A stretch of DNA of 64,000 bases from Dichelobacter nodosus (GCF_001263335.1 NZ_LGVW01000013.1:1-64000), one strand, 5' to 3'; shown: positions 28,739 to 38,405, counted from the first letter of the stretch. Numbers and translations: made by a program. Notes: generated by a model from the sequence alone, not told the origin.

Positions 28739-30142
28739 TTATGCTGCCACAAAAGCAACTTCAACAAGACGACCTTTTCCATCTGTTGCGGCTTTTTCAG
28801 GCGTTGTAACGATTTCTATTTGTGCTGGAGAAATGCCCTTTTCAATTAAAAAGGTTTTCACGGCTTTAGCGCGTTTTTGCGCTAATTCTGCATCTGCCGT
28901 GTCTCCCGTAATCACTAATTTTTTACCTTGAACTTGTTGCAGTAATTCCGCGGCAATTTCTGAGGCATTTTCCGCTAATTCTGCTTGTTCTTGAGCAAAA
29001 TAAAACACCAATTTATCGTTTTCCACGATTACTGCGGCTTGATTTTCATCAGGAATAGCTGCTTCTTCCGCCGGCACTTCCACGGCTTGCATTTCTGTTG
29101 TAGCAGCTTCTTCAGCAGGAGCGAAAGCAGGAATATCAGCACGATAATCAACGGTAAAATCCGGTGCGGCGGCTTTTAAATCAGCGATTAATTTATCAGC
29201 AACGGCTTGATCGGCATGCATAACATGAACCGCTTTTTCTTCAATATAAGCGGCAGCGCCGGCTGTATCGCGCACCATGGTTAAAATCGGTTCAATTTGT
29301 TCTGCGGCAGTCATTTGATTGGCAACGGTATTTCGGATTTCAATAGCGCAATTTGCCGCTCGATCTTGGAAAACCGCTGTTAATGCTTGATGAACGCGTT
29401 CTTTAAGTGCTTCATCGCCAACTAAAGCCCAGCAACGATCTAAAGCATGTTCTTCTGTTGAACTCAACGCCAATTGAGCCGCGGAAACGGTAGCAACCGC
29501 TTCTTCATTTTTCGGCGCTTCAGTGGTTTTATTATTGCAAGATTTCAAACCAATCCACGCCAAAGCAGCAACAATTAAAAATGCAATCACTGGGAAAGGT
29601 TTGCTTTCTTCTTCGTTTTCAGTTTGTTGCGGTTCTGATGGTGTTGCCGCTGGAGATGGCACAACAGTTTCAACCGGTTTTTTCACCACCGGCGTAATAT
29701 TGAATAAAGACAAAATGTTAGCCGGTAAAAATTCATGTGACCACGCAGGAATAGCGCCCACCAAAGATTGCGCTTGTTCTGCTAAAAATTCTGGAACCGC
29801 TTTATCGCCTGCCAAAATCGTCATTTGTTCAACGATTAAATGAATGGTTTTTGCAAAAAAATCATGCGCATCAGCAGCTTCTAATTGGTGCACATTGGCT
29901 AATTTAGCAAGCAAAGCATCACGTTGTTTACTTTCTGGAATCATTTTTTCCAAAATATGTGCAGCATCAAATTCCGGTTGCGCCAGAAAATCTTTTACTG
30001 CCGTAAAAATATCTTTATCGGCAAAATACACGGCACTTAAACCAAAAATATCCACCAAAGCGGCATCATAATTTTTTTCTTTTGACATGCCGTTTAATAA
30101 AACGGGACCTAGGGTTTGTTTTAGATGTTCAATGGTATCCAT
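28739..30142 (-). CDS. Membrane protein with DUF937-like N-terminus and OmpA-like C-terminus
   Basis: 467 residues, starting after AAGGAACTATTC. Residues 1-140 are helical and resemble DUF937/YidB-like regions (HLKQTLGPVLLNG). After a Pro/Thr/Glu linker comes a single transmembrane helix near 185-202 (FPVIAFLIVAALAWIGLKSC). The external part has an Ala/Glu-rich region, a BON-like stretch around 250-330 and a diverged OmpA-like domain (VIENDKLVFYFAQEQAEL, KLVITGDTADAELAQKRAKAVKTFLIEKGIS). In this domain the usual G-H-T-D is G-D-T-A-D. It probably spans from cytosol to periplasm or cell wall. Function unknown. Confidence 0.65.
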   Translation of the reverse strand: MDTIEHLKQTLGPVLLNGMSKEKNYDAALVDIFGLSAVYFADKDIFTAVKDFLAQPEFDAAHILEKMIPESKQRDALLAKLANVHQLEAADAHDFFAKTIHLIVEQMTILAGDKAVPEFLAEQAQSLVGAIPAWSHEFLPANILSLFNITPVVKKPVETVVPSPAATPSEPQQTENEEESKPFPVIAFLIVAALAWIGLKSCNNKTTEAPKNEEAVATVSAAQLALSSTEEHALDRCWALVGDEALKERVHQALTAVFQDRAANCAIEIRNTVANQMTAAEQIEPILTMVRDTAGAAAYIEEKAVHVMHADQAVADKLIADLKAAAPDFTVDYRADIPAFAPAEEAATTEMQAVEVPAEEAAIPDENQAAVIVENDKLVFYFAQEQAELAENASEIAAELLQQVQGKKLVITGDTADAELAQKRAKAVKTFLIEKGISPAQIEIVTTPEKAATDGKGRLVEVAFVAA

Positions 30143-30378
30143 GAATAGTTCCTTGTTTATGTGATAACTGATTGATTTTATTGATAAGAAATAAATATTA
30201 TCTTTTATCTAACACAATATTATGCCAAATTGATCGTTTCTACAACCGCAATCTTACACGCCCGCAACGCATAAATTTTAATCTAATATTTTGTATTGTA
30301 AATAATTTTTACGCATTAATCCCGATAAAAAATTTCTGCACCACGATTCTTAAATCCTCTTTAAAAACGGCAATTTTT

Positions 30379-31770
30379 TTATTGTTCTAAAAGCATATGT
30401 TGCGGTAAATGTTGGCGAAAATAATTTTCGATACCATCAGCAATGCCCTGCGCCACTTTTTCTTGATAAGCAGGCGACATTAACAAACGCGCCTCGCTAT
30501 TATTTGAAATAAAAGCCGTTTCAATCAACATTGAAGGAATTTCCGGCGACCGCAAAACCACGAAATTCGCGCGTTCCACGTTAACTTTATGCACATTGCC
30601 GACCCGTTTTAAAGCGTCAAGCGTTTCCTGCGCCAAAATATAGCTGGATTCTAGCGTCGCCTCTTGCTGGATATTTAATAATGCTTGCTGCACGTCATTA
30701 TCATATTTACTCACATCTACACCCCATTTGAGATCGACCGCGTTTTCTCGATTTGCTAAATATTTTGCTAATTGGGAACTGGCGCCGTGCGTAGAAAGAA
30801 TATAAACCGATGAACCGCTGGGTTCATTGCTTTCAACCGCATCTGCATGAATAGAAACAAATAAATCACCGCCAGCGCGTCGGCAAAGTTGAGTACGTTC
30901 GGGCAAAGAAATAAAAATATCCCGATCACGCGTCATCATCACGCGATAACCCGTTTTCGAATTTAAAATATGGCGCAAACGACGCGCAATAGCGAGCACT
31001 ACATCTTTTTCTCGCGCGCCCAACGCGCGATTCACTGCCCCTGGATCTTTGCCGCCGTGACCAGGATCAATGCAAATTAAAATATCGCGCCGGTGGGGAA
31101 TCGTTCCTTTGTGAATAGTTGTTTTTTTAGCAACGGTACCGTGGGCAGTAATTTCACGTTCAACGGTAACATTGCTTTGCGGTTGAACCGAAAATAACGG
31201 TTTTTTCGGGAATTTTTTAACGGGTACGGGATAAGTCGGTTGTACGGGAAGATTGGGATTCGGCGGACGGCGCGGCGGTGCATTATTAAAATCAACGGGA
31301 AATTTATCTTCCAGTGAAGTACCTTCAAAAACCACAAATGGCGACTGTTCTTGCGGCGTCAAAGAACTTAACGTTAGCGCTGGATTTGCCGCATCATCAT
31401 AAACATCTACCACCAAACGATGCCCGCGCCCGCTTTCAGGTCTTAATGGATAAATATTGGCTTTTGCAACGTTATTTAAATCAATAACAACTCTCAACAT
31501 ATCATTATGACGATAACCGCTGCGCACGCTAATCACCGCGCCTTGATTAATTTGCAATCCCGCTTTACTGCGGCGGAAGCTTTTAGGAAAATCTAACACA
31601 ATCCGCGGCGGATTCGATAAACTAAATTGTTGAAATGCCGTAGGTTGATCGAGATCCAAAACCAATTGCACTTTATAATTCATACGGTTAAAACGGATAT
31701 CCGTAATTTCAGCGGCAGAAATCATACCGCTTATAAACAGCAAAACGAACACCCAGATTTTAGACCACAT
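30379..31770 (-). CDS. amiC: N-acetylmuramoyl-L-alanine amidase with AMIN domain (AmiC-like)
   Basis: 463 residues from the ATG at 31770, six bases after GGTTGGG; upstream in-frame starts have poorer sites. The signal peptide MWSKIWVFVLLFISGMISAA is followed by an AMIN domain (about 25-130; ITDIRFNRMNYKVQLVLDLD), which targets septal peptidoglycan or outer membrane. After a Pro-rich linker comes the Amidase_3 zinc domain with IDPGHGGKDPGAV, catalytic-site SIHADAVESNEPSG and LIETAFISNNSEARLL. It cleaves the amide bond between muramic acid and the stem peptide during daughter-cell separation. No LysM domain is visible. The gene symbol is by analogy. Confidence 0.88.
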   Translation of the reverse strand: MWSKIWVFVLLFISGMISAAEITDIRFNRMNYKVQLVLDLDQPTAFQQFSLSNPPRIVLDFPKSFRRSKAGLQINQGAVISVRSGYRHNDMLRVVIDLNNVAKANIYPLRPESGRGHRLVVDVYDDAANPALTLSSLTPQEQSPFVVFEGTSLEDKFPVDFNNAPPRRPPNPNLPVQPTYPVPVKKFPKKPLFSVQPQSNVTVEREITAHGTVAKKTTIHKGTIPHRRDILICIDPGHGGKDPGAVNRALGAREKDVVLAIARRLRHILNSKTGYRVMMTRDRDIFISLPERTQLCRRAGGDLFVSIHADAVESNEPSGSSVYILSTHGASSQLAKYLANRENAVDLKWGVDVSKYDNDVQQALLNIQQEATLESSYILAQETLDALKRVGNVHKVNVERANFVVLRSPEIPSMLIETAFISNNSEARLLMSPAYQEKVAQGIADGIENYFRQHLPQHMLLEQ

Positions 31771-31937
31771 ATTCATCCCAACCGATTCATTAATACCGCA
31801 AAAGCATATCACAGATATTCCACCGCGCTGCATTGTTCTTAAGGAATATCCGCAAATGCAGTTAGACAGAATGAGAACGCATTATTTGATGATTGCAAAA
31901 CTTTCAAGCCGTTATATTGTACTAAAAACTTTAAAAA

Positions 31938-31964
31938 AAGCAGCCAATATCCTATTGACTGCTT
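31938..31964 (-). terminator. Terminator of the YfcZ-family gene
   Basis: Stem AAGCAG-CAATA/TATTG-CTGCTT with one internal mismatch, followed on the minus strand by TTTTTTT, 20 bases after the stop codon. Confidence 0.75.
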
Positions 31965-31983
31965 AAAAAACGATAAAATAAGT

Positions 31984-32277
31984 TTACCGTGTTGATAATT
32001 GAAAAATCATCGCTTCAGCTTGGCAAGAAAAAGTAAATTGTGCTTTTAATTGCGCGCCGTGTGCGGATTCGATAATTTCGCTTTTAATGCGACACGGTTC
32101 ACTTTCTGCGGCTCTGGCTTTTTCAGTAAAATAATCCAAAGCTTTTTGGGCTAATCCTTTGTTATCATAATGATAATCTACATCAACTGTGCAATCTTTG
32201 CCGTCGATAATCGTGCCGATTTCCACACAGCAGCAGGCTTGAACTTCGTCTGCTTTACATTTTAAAGAATCACTCAT
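31984..32277 (-). CDS. YfcZ/YiiS (DUF406) family protein
   Basis: 97 residues from the ATG at 32277, which has GGAG at proper spacing. Upstream in-frame starts add an unlikely leader. The sequence follows E. coli YfcZ closely: KCKADEVQACCCVEIGTIID, KALDYFTEKARAAESEPC and the C-terminal FTFSCQAEAMIFQLSTR. The triple cysteine and two later cysteines are conserved in the family. Function is not established. The gene stands alone between its terminator and a 416-bp upstream gap. Confidence 0.88.
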   Translation of the reverse strand: MSDSLKCKADEVQACCCVEIGTIIDGKDCTVDVDYHYDNKGLAQKALDYFTEKARAAESEPCRIKSEIIESAHGAQLKAQFTFSCQAEAMIFQLSTR

Positions 32278-32693
32278 TTCATACTCCATCGTTATAAAAA
32301 TCCATTGTTTCGCATGGAAACGCGCGATAATCAGCGCACTTTCAAAAGCGCCAATCATCGCCTTCATAATAAAGCATGAGACGCTTTATGGAACAATCTC
32401 ATTGGATATTATTTAAAAATACTGCCGCGATTTTTAAATGAACAATCACGATTGATTTTTATGCATTTATTTATTACCGTTCAACAATTCCACAAAATAC
32501 CGTTTTCTTTGCGCCCGTTAAAGCTCACTTTTTTAACTATTTTTTAAGCTCATTTTATTCATCTTAATATCAAAAACCGCGATTTTTGTGCATAAAAACG
32601 CCGCATAAAACGGCAGGCATGATGATTTAGTCATTAGGGCTTTTCCGCGCCGAATCGTTACGATAACGATTTTTGGAAATCACAGAGCGATTT
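32278..32693. promoter_or_regulatory. 416-bp region between the YfcZ-family gene and nagA
   Basis: AT-rich with no convincing gene. The main feature is a perfect inverted repeat AATCGTTA-CGA-TAACGATT at 32653-32671, ending 22 bases before the nagA start. Its position and symmetry suit a repressor operator for nagA, or a hairpin in the nagA leader. A weak stem GCCG-cataaaa-CGGC lies at about 32600-32615. Confidence 0.4.
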
Positions 32694-33836
32694 ATGAGCA
32701 CTTATTACGTCGGCGCCCGCATTTTTGATCGCGGGCAATTAGTTCGCAATTTAGCTTTAAGCGTTGATAAAAATCACACGCAACGCATTTTACCAGAAAC
32801 CGAAATTCCCGAAAACGCGCCCGTGGTGCATTTAAACGGCGGTATTTTAAGCGGCGGTTTTATCGATACACAAGCTAACGGCGGCGGCGAAGTTTTGGTT
32901 AATGACGATTTCAGCGCCGACGGATTAGAAACCGTCATTCAAGCGCATTATCAATTTGGTACCGTGGCAATGTTGCCGACTTTTATCACGGATAATCAGC
33001 AAAAATATCATCGCGCGATTGCAGCTATTGCCGATGGCGTCAAAAATGGTTTAAACGGTTTATTGGGCGGACATTTTGAAGGTCCTTTTATTCACCCCGC
33101 TAAAAAAGGGACGCATCAAGCGCGTTTTATCCGACAGCCCGATGCGCGGGATTTTGCCTGTTATCAAAAACACGCCGATTATTTGCAACACAGTATTTTA
33201 TCGTTGGCGCCGGAACAGGTGCGCGCGGGCACGATTGCCCAAATTAAACCCGCCATTCCGCAAATTCAATTGGCGCATAGTATGGCAACGCATCAAGAAA
33301 TATTAGCGGCGTGGTGTGAAGGATTAACGGGAATTACGCATCTTTATAACGCCATGCGGGCGTTTAGCGGACGCGATGTGGGCGCGATTGGCAGCGCGGC
33401 AGAATTGGGATTGCATTGTGGCATCATCGCTGACGGAATTCATAGCCACCCGTACGCTTTAGCGATGGCATACCGCAATTTGGGCGCGGAAAAACTCATG
33501 CTTGTTACCGATGCCATGTCGCCGCTCGGTGCAAAAAATATGCAATCATTTGATTTAATGGGCATTAAAGTTTTTGTGCAAGCGGATCGATTGATCAATG
33601 AAGACGGCGCATTAGCCGGCGCGCAGGTAACGATGTTGCAGTGTGTGCAAAATGCCATGAAATATATGCCGATTGACTGCCAAAGCGTTTTACAAATGGC
33701 AGTGAGTACGCCAGCTTATTATTTGGGACGACCCGATTTGGCGCGCATTTATCCGCGTCCGATTTCGGAAATTATTTATTTAGATGAACAATTGCAAACG
33801 GTCACCGCGTTACCGCAACTTTGCGGTTCGATGTGA
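32694..33836 (+). CDS. nagA: N-acetylglucosamine-6-phosphate deacetylase
   Basis: 380 residues from the ATG at 32694; the in-frame TTG at 32673 is an unlikely start. NagA removes the acetyl group from GlcNAc-6-phosphate, feeding amino-sugar and cell-wall recycling. The amidohydrolase signature is present: GGHFEGPFIHPAKKGTHQ with the metal-binding Glu, QLAHSMATHQ and GITHLYNAMRAF with the two histidines, and the catalytic Asp in LVTDAMSPLG. nagB is not in the window. The upstream palindrome is a candidate control site. Confidence 0.94.
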   Translation: MSTYYVGARIFDRGQLVRNLALSVDKNHTQRILPETEIPENAPVVHLNGGILSGGFIDTQANGGGEVLVNDDFSADGLETVIQAHYQFGTVAMLPTFITDNQQKYHRAIAAIADGVKNGLNGLLGGHFEGPFIHPAKKGTHQARFIRQPDARDFACYQKHADYLQHSILSLAPEQVRAGTIAQIKPAIPQIQLAHSMATHQEILAAWCEGLTGITHLYNAMRAFSGRDVGAIGSAAELGLHCGIIADGIHSHPYALAMAYRNLGAEKLMLVTDAMSPLGAKNMQSFDLMGIKVFVQADRLINEDGALAGAQVTMLQCVQNAMKYMPIDCQSVLQMAVSTPAYYLGRPDLARIYPRPISEIIYLDEQLQTVTALPQLCGSM

Positions 33837-34051
33837 TGATAATCGTTTGTTTATAAAAAGGAATAATAAAATAAAGAGCGAAACTTTGCATTGTGATGAG
33901 TGTTTTTATAAAAAATATCATTGCGGCGCCGCAAAATGATTTAAGTCACAATTTGCGACAAATCAAAAAAACATATTTTTCCGTTTAATCACGCACGCGA
34001 TCACGCTTAAAAATTATTTGGGCGCGAGAATTGTTTTCATGATGACGCCAC

Positions 34052-34079
34052 AAAAAAGCCAGCGCGCGGCTGGCTTTTT
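34052..34079. terminator. Bidirectional terminator between nagA and the rne-tal operon end
   Basis: Stem AAAAAGCCAGC/GCTGGCTTTTT with a five-base loop; T runs on both strands. Confidence 0.85.
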
Positions 34080-34089
34080 GTTCACATTT

Positions 34090-34668
34090 TTAAATAAAAC
34101 GATTCATCAAAATCAGATTATCTAACGTGCCTTCCGATTTTTTATCGTGCGCCGGATCAAAACGTTCATAACGCATTTCATCTTTGGGCTCAATTGCCCA
34201 ATCTGCTAACGATAAATGATCGCTGGGTTTTCCAACCAAAGTTAAAACCAATGCGCCGTCGCGCACCAAAAGCATACGATATAAATTAACTGCCGCTTCA
34301 TTGCCGAATAATAAAGTGATGCCATATTCAACAGTGCGCGTTTGCGCTTGATAAACGGGCTCTAAATAAAATTTTTGCCAGCGAACGCGTTCCGCTTCAG
34401 ATAAAGCGCTTTCACTATTTAAAATTGCTAAATCGGCTTCGGTTTGTTTACGAATTAATTGCGGGTGAATCGGCGTTTCTTCCGGACGAACAACGTAACC
34501 GCTTTTTTGATGACGCAACAACGCAAATGCGTGATCGTGTTCTTTTGATTGCGCAACAGCCAATAAAGCCGGTTCATCTTCAATTTCTATTTCGCGCAAA
34601 AAACGGGCGCGCTGTTCATTTTTTAATAACACCCACGATTCGGGCATGCGTAAAGTAGCCATTGTCAT
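34090..34668 (-). CDS. Unknown cytosolic protein coupled to rnt
   Basis: 192 residues from the ATG at 34668, which overlaps the rnt stop as ATGA and so suggests translational coupling. No signal peptide, membrane segment or familiar motif is seen. The chain is rich in Glu, Arg and Leu and mostly helical, with a central LYRMLLVRDGALVLTLVGKPSDHLSLADWAI that reads as a beta-alpha unit. It is the last gene of the long operon led by the RNase E-transaldolase fusion, just before the terminator. I do not recognise the family. Confidence 0.65.
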   Translation of the reverse strand: MTMATLRMPESWVLLKNEQRARFLREIEIEDEPALLAVAQSKEHDHAFALLRHQKSGYVVRPEETPIHPQLIRKQTEADLAILNSESALSEAERVRWQKFYLEPVYQAQTRTVEYGITLLFGNEAAVNLYRMLLVRDGALVLTLVGKPSDHLSLADWAIEPKDEMRYERFDPAHDKKSEGTLDNLILMNRFI

Positions 34669-35285
34669 GATTGTTCTGGTATTCCTATTTTTTCTGACCA
34701 AGTGTTGATGATGTGACAAAAAATCTGCGCGGTAAGTTCCGTGTCATATTTGGCGCCGTGCGCGCGTTCGCTGTCGTATTCAAAACCAGCAGCTTTGGCA
34801 ATGCGCGCGAGCACGGTTTGACCATATGCCAGCGCCCCGAGCGAAACTGTATCCAAAGAAGAAAAAGGGTGAAAAGGATTATGTTGATAATTGCAGCGCG
34901 CGGCTAACGCATTAATAAATCCCAAATCAAAATGCGCATTGTGTCCTACTAAAATGGATCGCGTGCAAGATTGCGCTTTTTGATATTCCCGAATCGCGCC
35001 GAATAATTGTTTGGCAACCGTTACTTCATCTAAAGCCGGACGCAACGGGTGAAAAGGATCAATGCCGTTAATTTTTAACGAATCCGGATTTAAATGCGCA
35101 CCTTCAAACGGTTTGACGTGATAATGAAAAGTTTCAACCGGCGCCAAATTGCCCGCCTCATTAAAGTTAACGAGCACCGCGGCAACTTCCAATAAAGCAT
35201 CTTTTTCGTGATCAAAGCCGCCCGTTTCCACGTCAACCACCACCGGCAAAAATCCCCGAAAACGTTTACTGATTAAATGATTCAC
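34665..35285 (-). CDS. rnt: Ribonuclease T
   Basis: 206 residues. RNase T is a DEDD-family 3'-5' exoribonuclease that trims tRNA CCA ends and matures 5S and 23S rRNA. The four DEDD acidic residues are visible: VVVDVETGGFDHEKDALLEVAAV (Exo I, read as two segments), LVGHNAHFDLGFINA (Exo II) and HGAKYDTELTAQIF (Exo III, DEDDh type). The start is GTG at 35285 after AAGGATAGTTT. It lies 9 bases after pgsA. Its presence in the same operon as RNase E puts two RNA-processing enzymes under common control. Confidence 0.95.
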   Translation of the reverse strand: MNHLISKRFRGFLPVVVDVETGGFDHEKDALLEVAAVLVNFNEAGNLAPVETFHYHVKPFEGAHLNPDSLKINGIDPFHPLRPALDEVTVAKQLFGAIREYQKAQSCTRSILVGHNAHFDLGFINALAARCNYQHNPFHPFSSLDTVSLGALAYGQTVLARIAKAAGFEYDSERAHGAKYDTELTAQIFCHIINTWSEKIGIPEQS

Positions 35286-35294
35286 AAACTATCC

Positions 35295-35852
35295 TTATTT
35301 TTCTTTGATGGCTTTCCATGCCGATAAATTATAAGACCACATGGAATATAAAGTGAGCAGCGCGGCGCCAATCATTAATATTTGACCAATCGACCAAATG
35401 GGCAAGCCGATAAATGGTTCGCGGTAAATCAAAAAGCCCAAAGCGAGCATTTGCAGCGTCGTTTTCCATTTTCCAATTTTGGCAACGGCAACCACATCAC
35501 GCATTTGCATGGAAGCCATCCATTCGCGCAACGCCGATATCCAAATTTCGCGCCCGATAATGATTAAAGTACACACCATCAACCAAATATGCGGATTTTG
35601 TTGCAAAACCACGATCAAAACCGCGGCAACCATTAATTTATCCGCCACGGGATCTAAAAAAGCTCCAAACGCGCTGGTTTCTTTAAGTTTGCGCGCTAAA
35701 TAACCATCTAAATAATCGCTAATTCCCGCCACAGCATAAACAATCAATGCCGGCCATCGTCCCCAAAAATCGAATTGGTAATAATAAAGAATAATAAAAA
35801 ATGGCACTAAAATAATGCGTAAAACGGTTAAAAATGTCGCCACGCTGCGCAT
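35295..35852 (-). CDS. pgsA: CDP-diacylglycerol-glycerol-3-phosphate 3-phosphatidyltransferase
   Basis: 185 residues from the ATG at 35852 after GGGGAGTGAT. It makes phosphatidylglycerol phosphate in the inner membrane. The CDP-alcohol phosphotransferase motif D-G-x2-A-R-x8-G-x3-D-x3-D is complete (SDYLDGYLARKLKETSAFGA then FLDPVADKL). Four or more hydrophobic helices surround it. It starts just after the uvrC stop; the uvrC-pgsA pair is widespread in Gammaproteobacteria. Confidence 0.95.
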   Translation of the reverse strand: MRSVATFLTVLRIILVPFFIILYYYQFDFWGRWPALIVYAVAGISDYLDGYLARKLKETSAFGAFLDPVADKLMVAAVLIVVLQQNPHIWLMVCTLIIIGREIWISALREWMASMQMRDVVAVAKIGKWKTTLQMLALGFLIYREPFIGLPIWSIGQILMIGAALLTLYSMWSYNLSAWKAIKEK

Positions 35853-35853
35853 A

Positions 35854-37677
35854 TCACTCCCCTTGATGCAAAGCCGCGTAAATTTGCGCCGCCAGTTTAA
35901 CACTGATTCCAGGAACGCGCGTAATGTCTTCAGGGCTTGCCTGCATTAATCCGGCGAGATTGCCAAAATGTTGCAATAACGCTTGCCGGCGTTTGCGTCC
36001 AATATTCGGAATTTCTTCTAAAAGTGAGACGCGCACTTTTTTATCCCGACCGCGGCGATGCGCGCTGATTGCAAAACGATGCGCTTCATCACGAATATGA
36101 ATAATCAATTGCATGGCTTGACTATCTGCTGGCAAAGTCCGCGGGCGGTTTTCATGAGGAAACCAAAACTGCTCGAGCCCTGCTTTGCGTCCTTCACCTT
36201 TGGCAACGCCAATTAATTGCACGCCTTCAATTTGCATTTCTTCAAAAACCGCAATCGCTTGCTGCAATTGTCCGCGTCCACCGTCAACAAAAAAAACGTC
36301 CGGCATCACGCCTTCGCCCTTTTTCAGCCGCGCAAACCGCCGTTTAATGACTTGCTTCATCGCCGCATAATCATCGCCGCCGGTAATCCCGTTAATTTTA
36401 TAACGGCGGTAATCGCTTTTTACCGCACCGCGGCGGTCAAAAACCACACAAGAAGCCACCGTATATTCTCCTTGCATATGACTGATATCCACGCATTCTA
36501 AACGTTGAGGCATTTTTTGCCAATCAAAAGCTTGCGCCAGCGCTTTAAAACGTTCATGCATCGATAATTTTTGCGCCAAATGTAAACGCAAATTCAAACG
36601 AGCATTTTCTTGAGTCATACGCAACCATTTTTTGCGGATTGCCCGCGGTTGCGTGGTTAACGTAACCGTATGCGCGCTCATTTGGCTTAAAAATTCGGAA
36701 ACGGCGTCCATATCCGGCAAAGCTTCGCTCAATACGATTTGCGACGGCACCGGACGTTGATGGTAAAACTGACCAATAAACGCCTGCAAAATCGCGCCGG
36801 CGGGTAATAATTCGGGCAATTTAGGAAAAAACGCCTGCGATGTAACGCTGTGACCATCGCGAAAAAATAATACCTGCACGCAGGCTTTGCCATAAGCCGT
36901 TGCCACCGCCAAAACGTCCACATTCGCTGCATAAACCACCATCGATTGCTTTTGTTGAATGGTGCGCAATTCGCTGATTTGATCGCGCACAATTGCCGCG
37001 CGTTCGTATTGTTGCGCGGCGCTGGCTTGCAACATATGCTCGGTTAACGTTTGCAATAAATGCTCACTATTTCCAGTGAGAAAATCGCGTGCGTGTTGCA
37101 CGGTTTGCGCGTACATTTCCGCAGAAATTTTGCCCACGCACGGCGCATAACAACGTTTAATTTGATATTGCAAACACGGACGGCTGCGGTTTTTAAAAAA
37201 ACTATCCAAACACGGACGCAGACGAAAAACTTTTTGCAAAATCGCCAAAGCATGATGCGCGGATTGCACATTTGGATAAGGTCCGAAAAAATCGCCATTT
37301 TTGCGCGCGCCGCGGTATAAAAACAACCGCGGAAAATCGTGTTGAGACAAACAAATATACGGATATGATTTATCGTCGCGCAATAAAATATTAAATTTTG
37401 GTTGATATTGTTTGATGAGATTATTTTCCAAAAGTAACGCTTCGGCTTCGGTCGGCGTACTCGTCGTTTGAATATCGTAAACCGCGTGCATTAAAGCCCG
37501 CGTTTTTACCGATAAGCCCGTTTTTTGAAAATAATGACTCAAACGTTGCCGCAAATTTTTGGCTTTTCCCACGTAAAGCACGGTGCCATTTTGATCACGC
37601 ATTTGATAAACGCCCGATAACGTACTGACATGACTCAAAAAAACATCGGGATCAAAAGCAAATCCAGAATTATTCAT
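35854..37677 (-). CDS. uvrC: Excinuclease ABC subunit C
   Basis: 607 residues, full length. UvrC makes the two cuts of nucleotide excision repair. The N-terminal GIY-YIG nuclease domain (SGVYQMRDQNGTVLYVGKAKNLRQRL, two segments) is followed by the cysteine region CLQYQIKRCYAPC, a UVR motif (ERAAIVRDQISELR), the endonuclease V-like C-terminal domain with VDGGRGQL, and tandem helix-hairpin-helix motifs (EIPNIGRKRRQALLQHFG, ITRVPGISVKLA). It overlaps kdsB by 4 bases (ATGA). Confidence 0.96.
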   Translation of the reverse strand: MNNSGFAFDPDVFLSHVSTLSGVYQMRDQNGTVLYVGKAKNLRQRLSHYFQKTGLSVKTRALMHAVYDIQTTSTPTEAEALLLENNLIKQYQPKFNILLRDDKSYPYICLSQHDFPRLFLYRGARKNGDFFGPYPNVQSAHHALAILQKVFRLRPCLDSFFKNRSRPCLQYQIKRCYAPCVGKISAEMYAQTVQHARDFLTGNSEHLLQTLTEHMLQASAAQQYERAAIVRDQISELRTIQQKQSMVVYAANVDVLAVATAYGKACVQVLFFRDGHSVTSQAFFPKLPELLPAGAILQAFIGQFYHQRPVPSQIVLSEALPDMDAVSEFLSQMSAHTVTLTTQPRAIRKKWLRMTQENARLNLRLHLAQKLSMHERFKALAQAFDWQKMPQRLECVDISHMQGEYTVASCVVFDRRGAVKSDYRRYKINGITGGDDYAAMKQVIKRRFARLKKGEGVMPDVFFVDGGRGQLQQAIAVFEEMQIEGVQLIGVAKGEGRKAGLEQFWFPHENRPRTLPADSQAMQLIIHIRDEAHRFAISAHRRGRDKKVRVSLLEEIPNIGRKRRQALLQHFGNLAGLMQASPEDITRVPGISVKLAAQIYAALHQGE

Positions 37678-38405
37678 GAATTGAATAATGCCTGCACGCG
37701 CGCTAAATCTTCGGGACTGTCCACACCAGCAGGCGGCGCTTCATCAATTTGCGCAACCGCAATTTTAAAACCGTGTTCCAAAAAACGCAGTTGCTCGAGT
37801 TTTTCGGCTTGTTCTAAAGGCGTTGGCGCCAGTTGCGGATAACGTTTCAATAATTGCACGCGGTAAGCATAAATGCCGATGTGGCGCAAATAAGAAACCG
37901 GCGGCGCCGCGGCATCGCGCACGTAAGGCATCACGCTGCGCGAAAAATATAAAGCATAACCCGCACAATCGCACACCACTTTAACGGTATTGGGCGATTC
38001 AGGCGCATCACAAACCGTTGCCAGCGTCGCCACACTGGCTTGAGTATGCTCGATAAGCGTACGGGCAACGGTGGTAATCAAATCGGGCGGTAATAACGGC
38101 TCATCGCCTTGCACGTTAACCACAATCGTTTCATCTGTCCACGCGCGCGCAATGACGACTTCACTCAAACGCTGCGTACCATTTTCATGTGTAAAACGCG
38201 TTTTTATTGCAGGAATATGATGCGCGGCTAAAACGTCGCCAATACGTTCATCATCGTACGCCACACAATAAGGGAAACCTGCTTGAGCCACTTGCTGCGC
38301 GGTGCGCACAATCATCGGCACGCCGCCAATTAAAGCCAGCGGTTTTGCCGGCAAACGCGTTGAAGCATAACGCGCTGGAATCACCACACGAATATCAGGC
38401 GTCAT
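37674..38405 (-). CDS. kdsB: 3-deoxy-manno-octulosonate cytidylyltransferase
   Basis: 243 residues. KdsB activates KDO as CMP-KDO for lipid A-core assembly. VVIPARYASTRLPAKPLALIGG, VNVQGDEPLLPPDLI and HIGIYAYRVQLL are family motifs, and QLEQAEKLEQLRFLEHGF-like text is present near the C-terminus. It overlaps the upstream Trm112-like gene by 11 bases and uvrC by 4. The Trm112-like gene next to kdsB is a common pairing in Gammaproteobacteria. Confidence 0.96.
   Translation of the reverse strand: MTPDIRVVIPARYASTRLPAKPLALIGGVPMIVRTAQQVAQAGFPYCVAYDDERIGDVLAAHHIPAIKTRFTHENGTQRLSEVVIARAWTDETIVVNVQGDEPLLPPDLITTVARTLIEHTQASVATLATVCDAPESPNTVKVVCDCAGYALYFSRSVMPYVRDAAAPPVSYLRHIGIYAYRVQLLKRYPQLAPTPLEQAEKLEQLRFLEHGFKIAVAQIDEAPPAGVDSPEDLARVQALFNS

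Noticed and set aside
30172-30390. 72-codon plus-strand frame upstream of the DUF937-like gene
   Set aside because: AT-rich intergenic sequence, no ribosome site or family resemblance.
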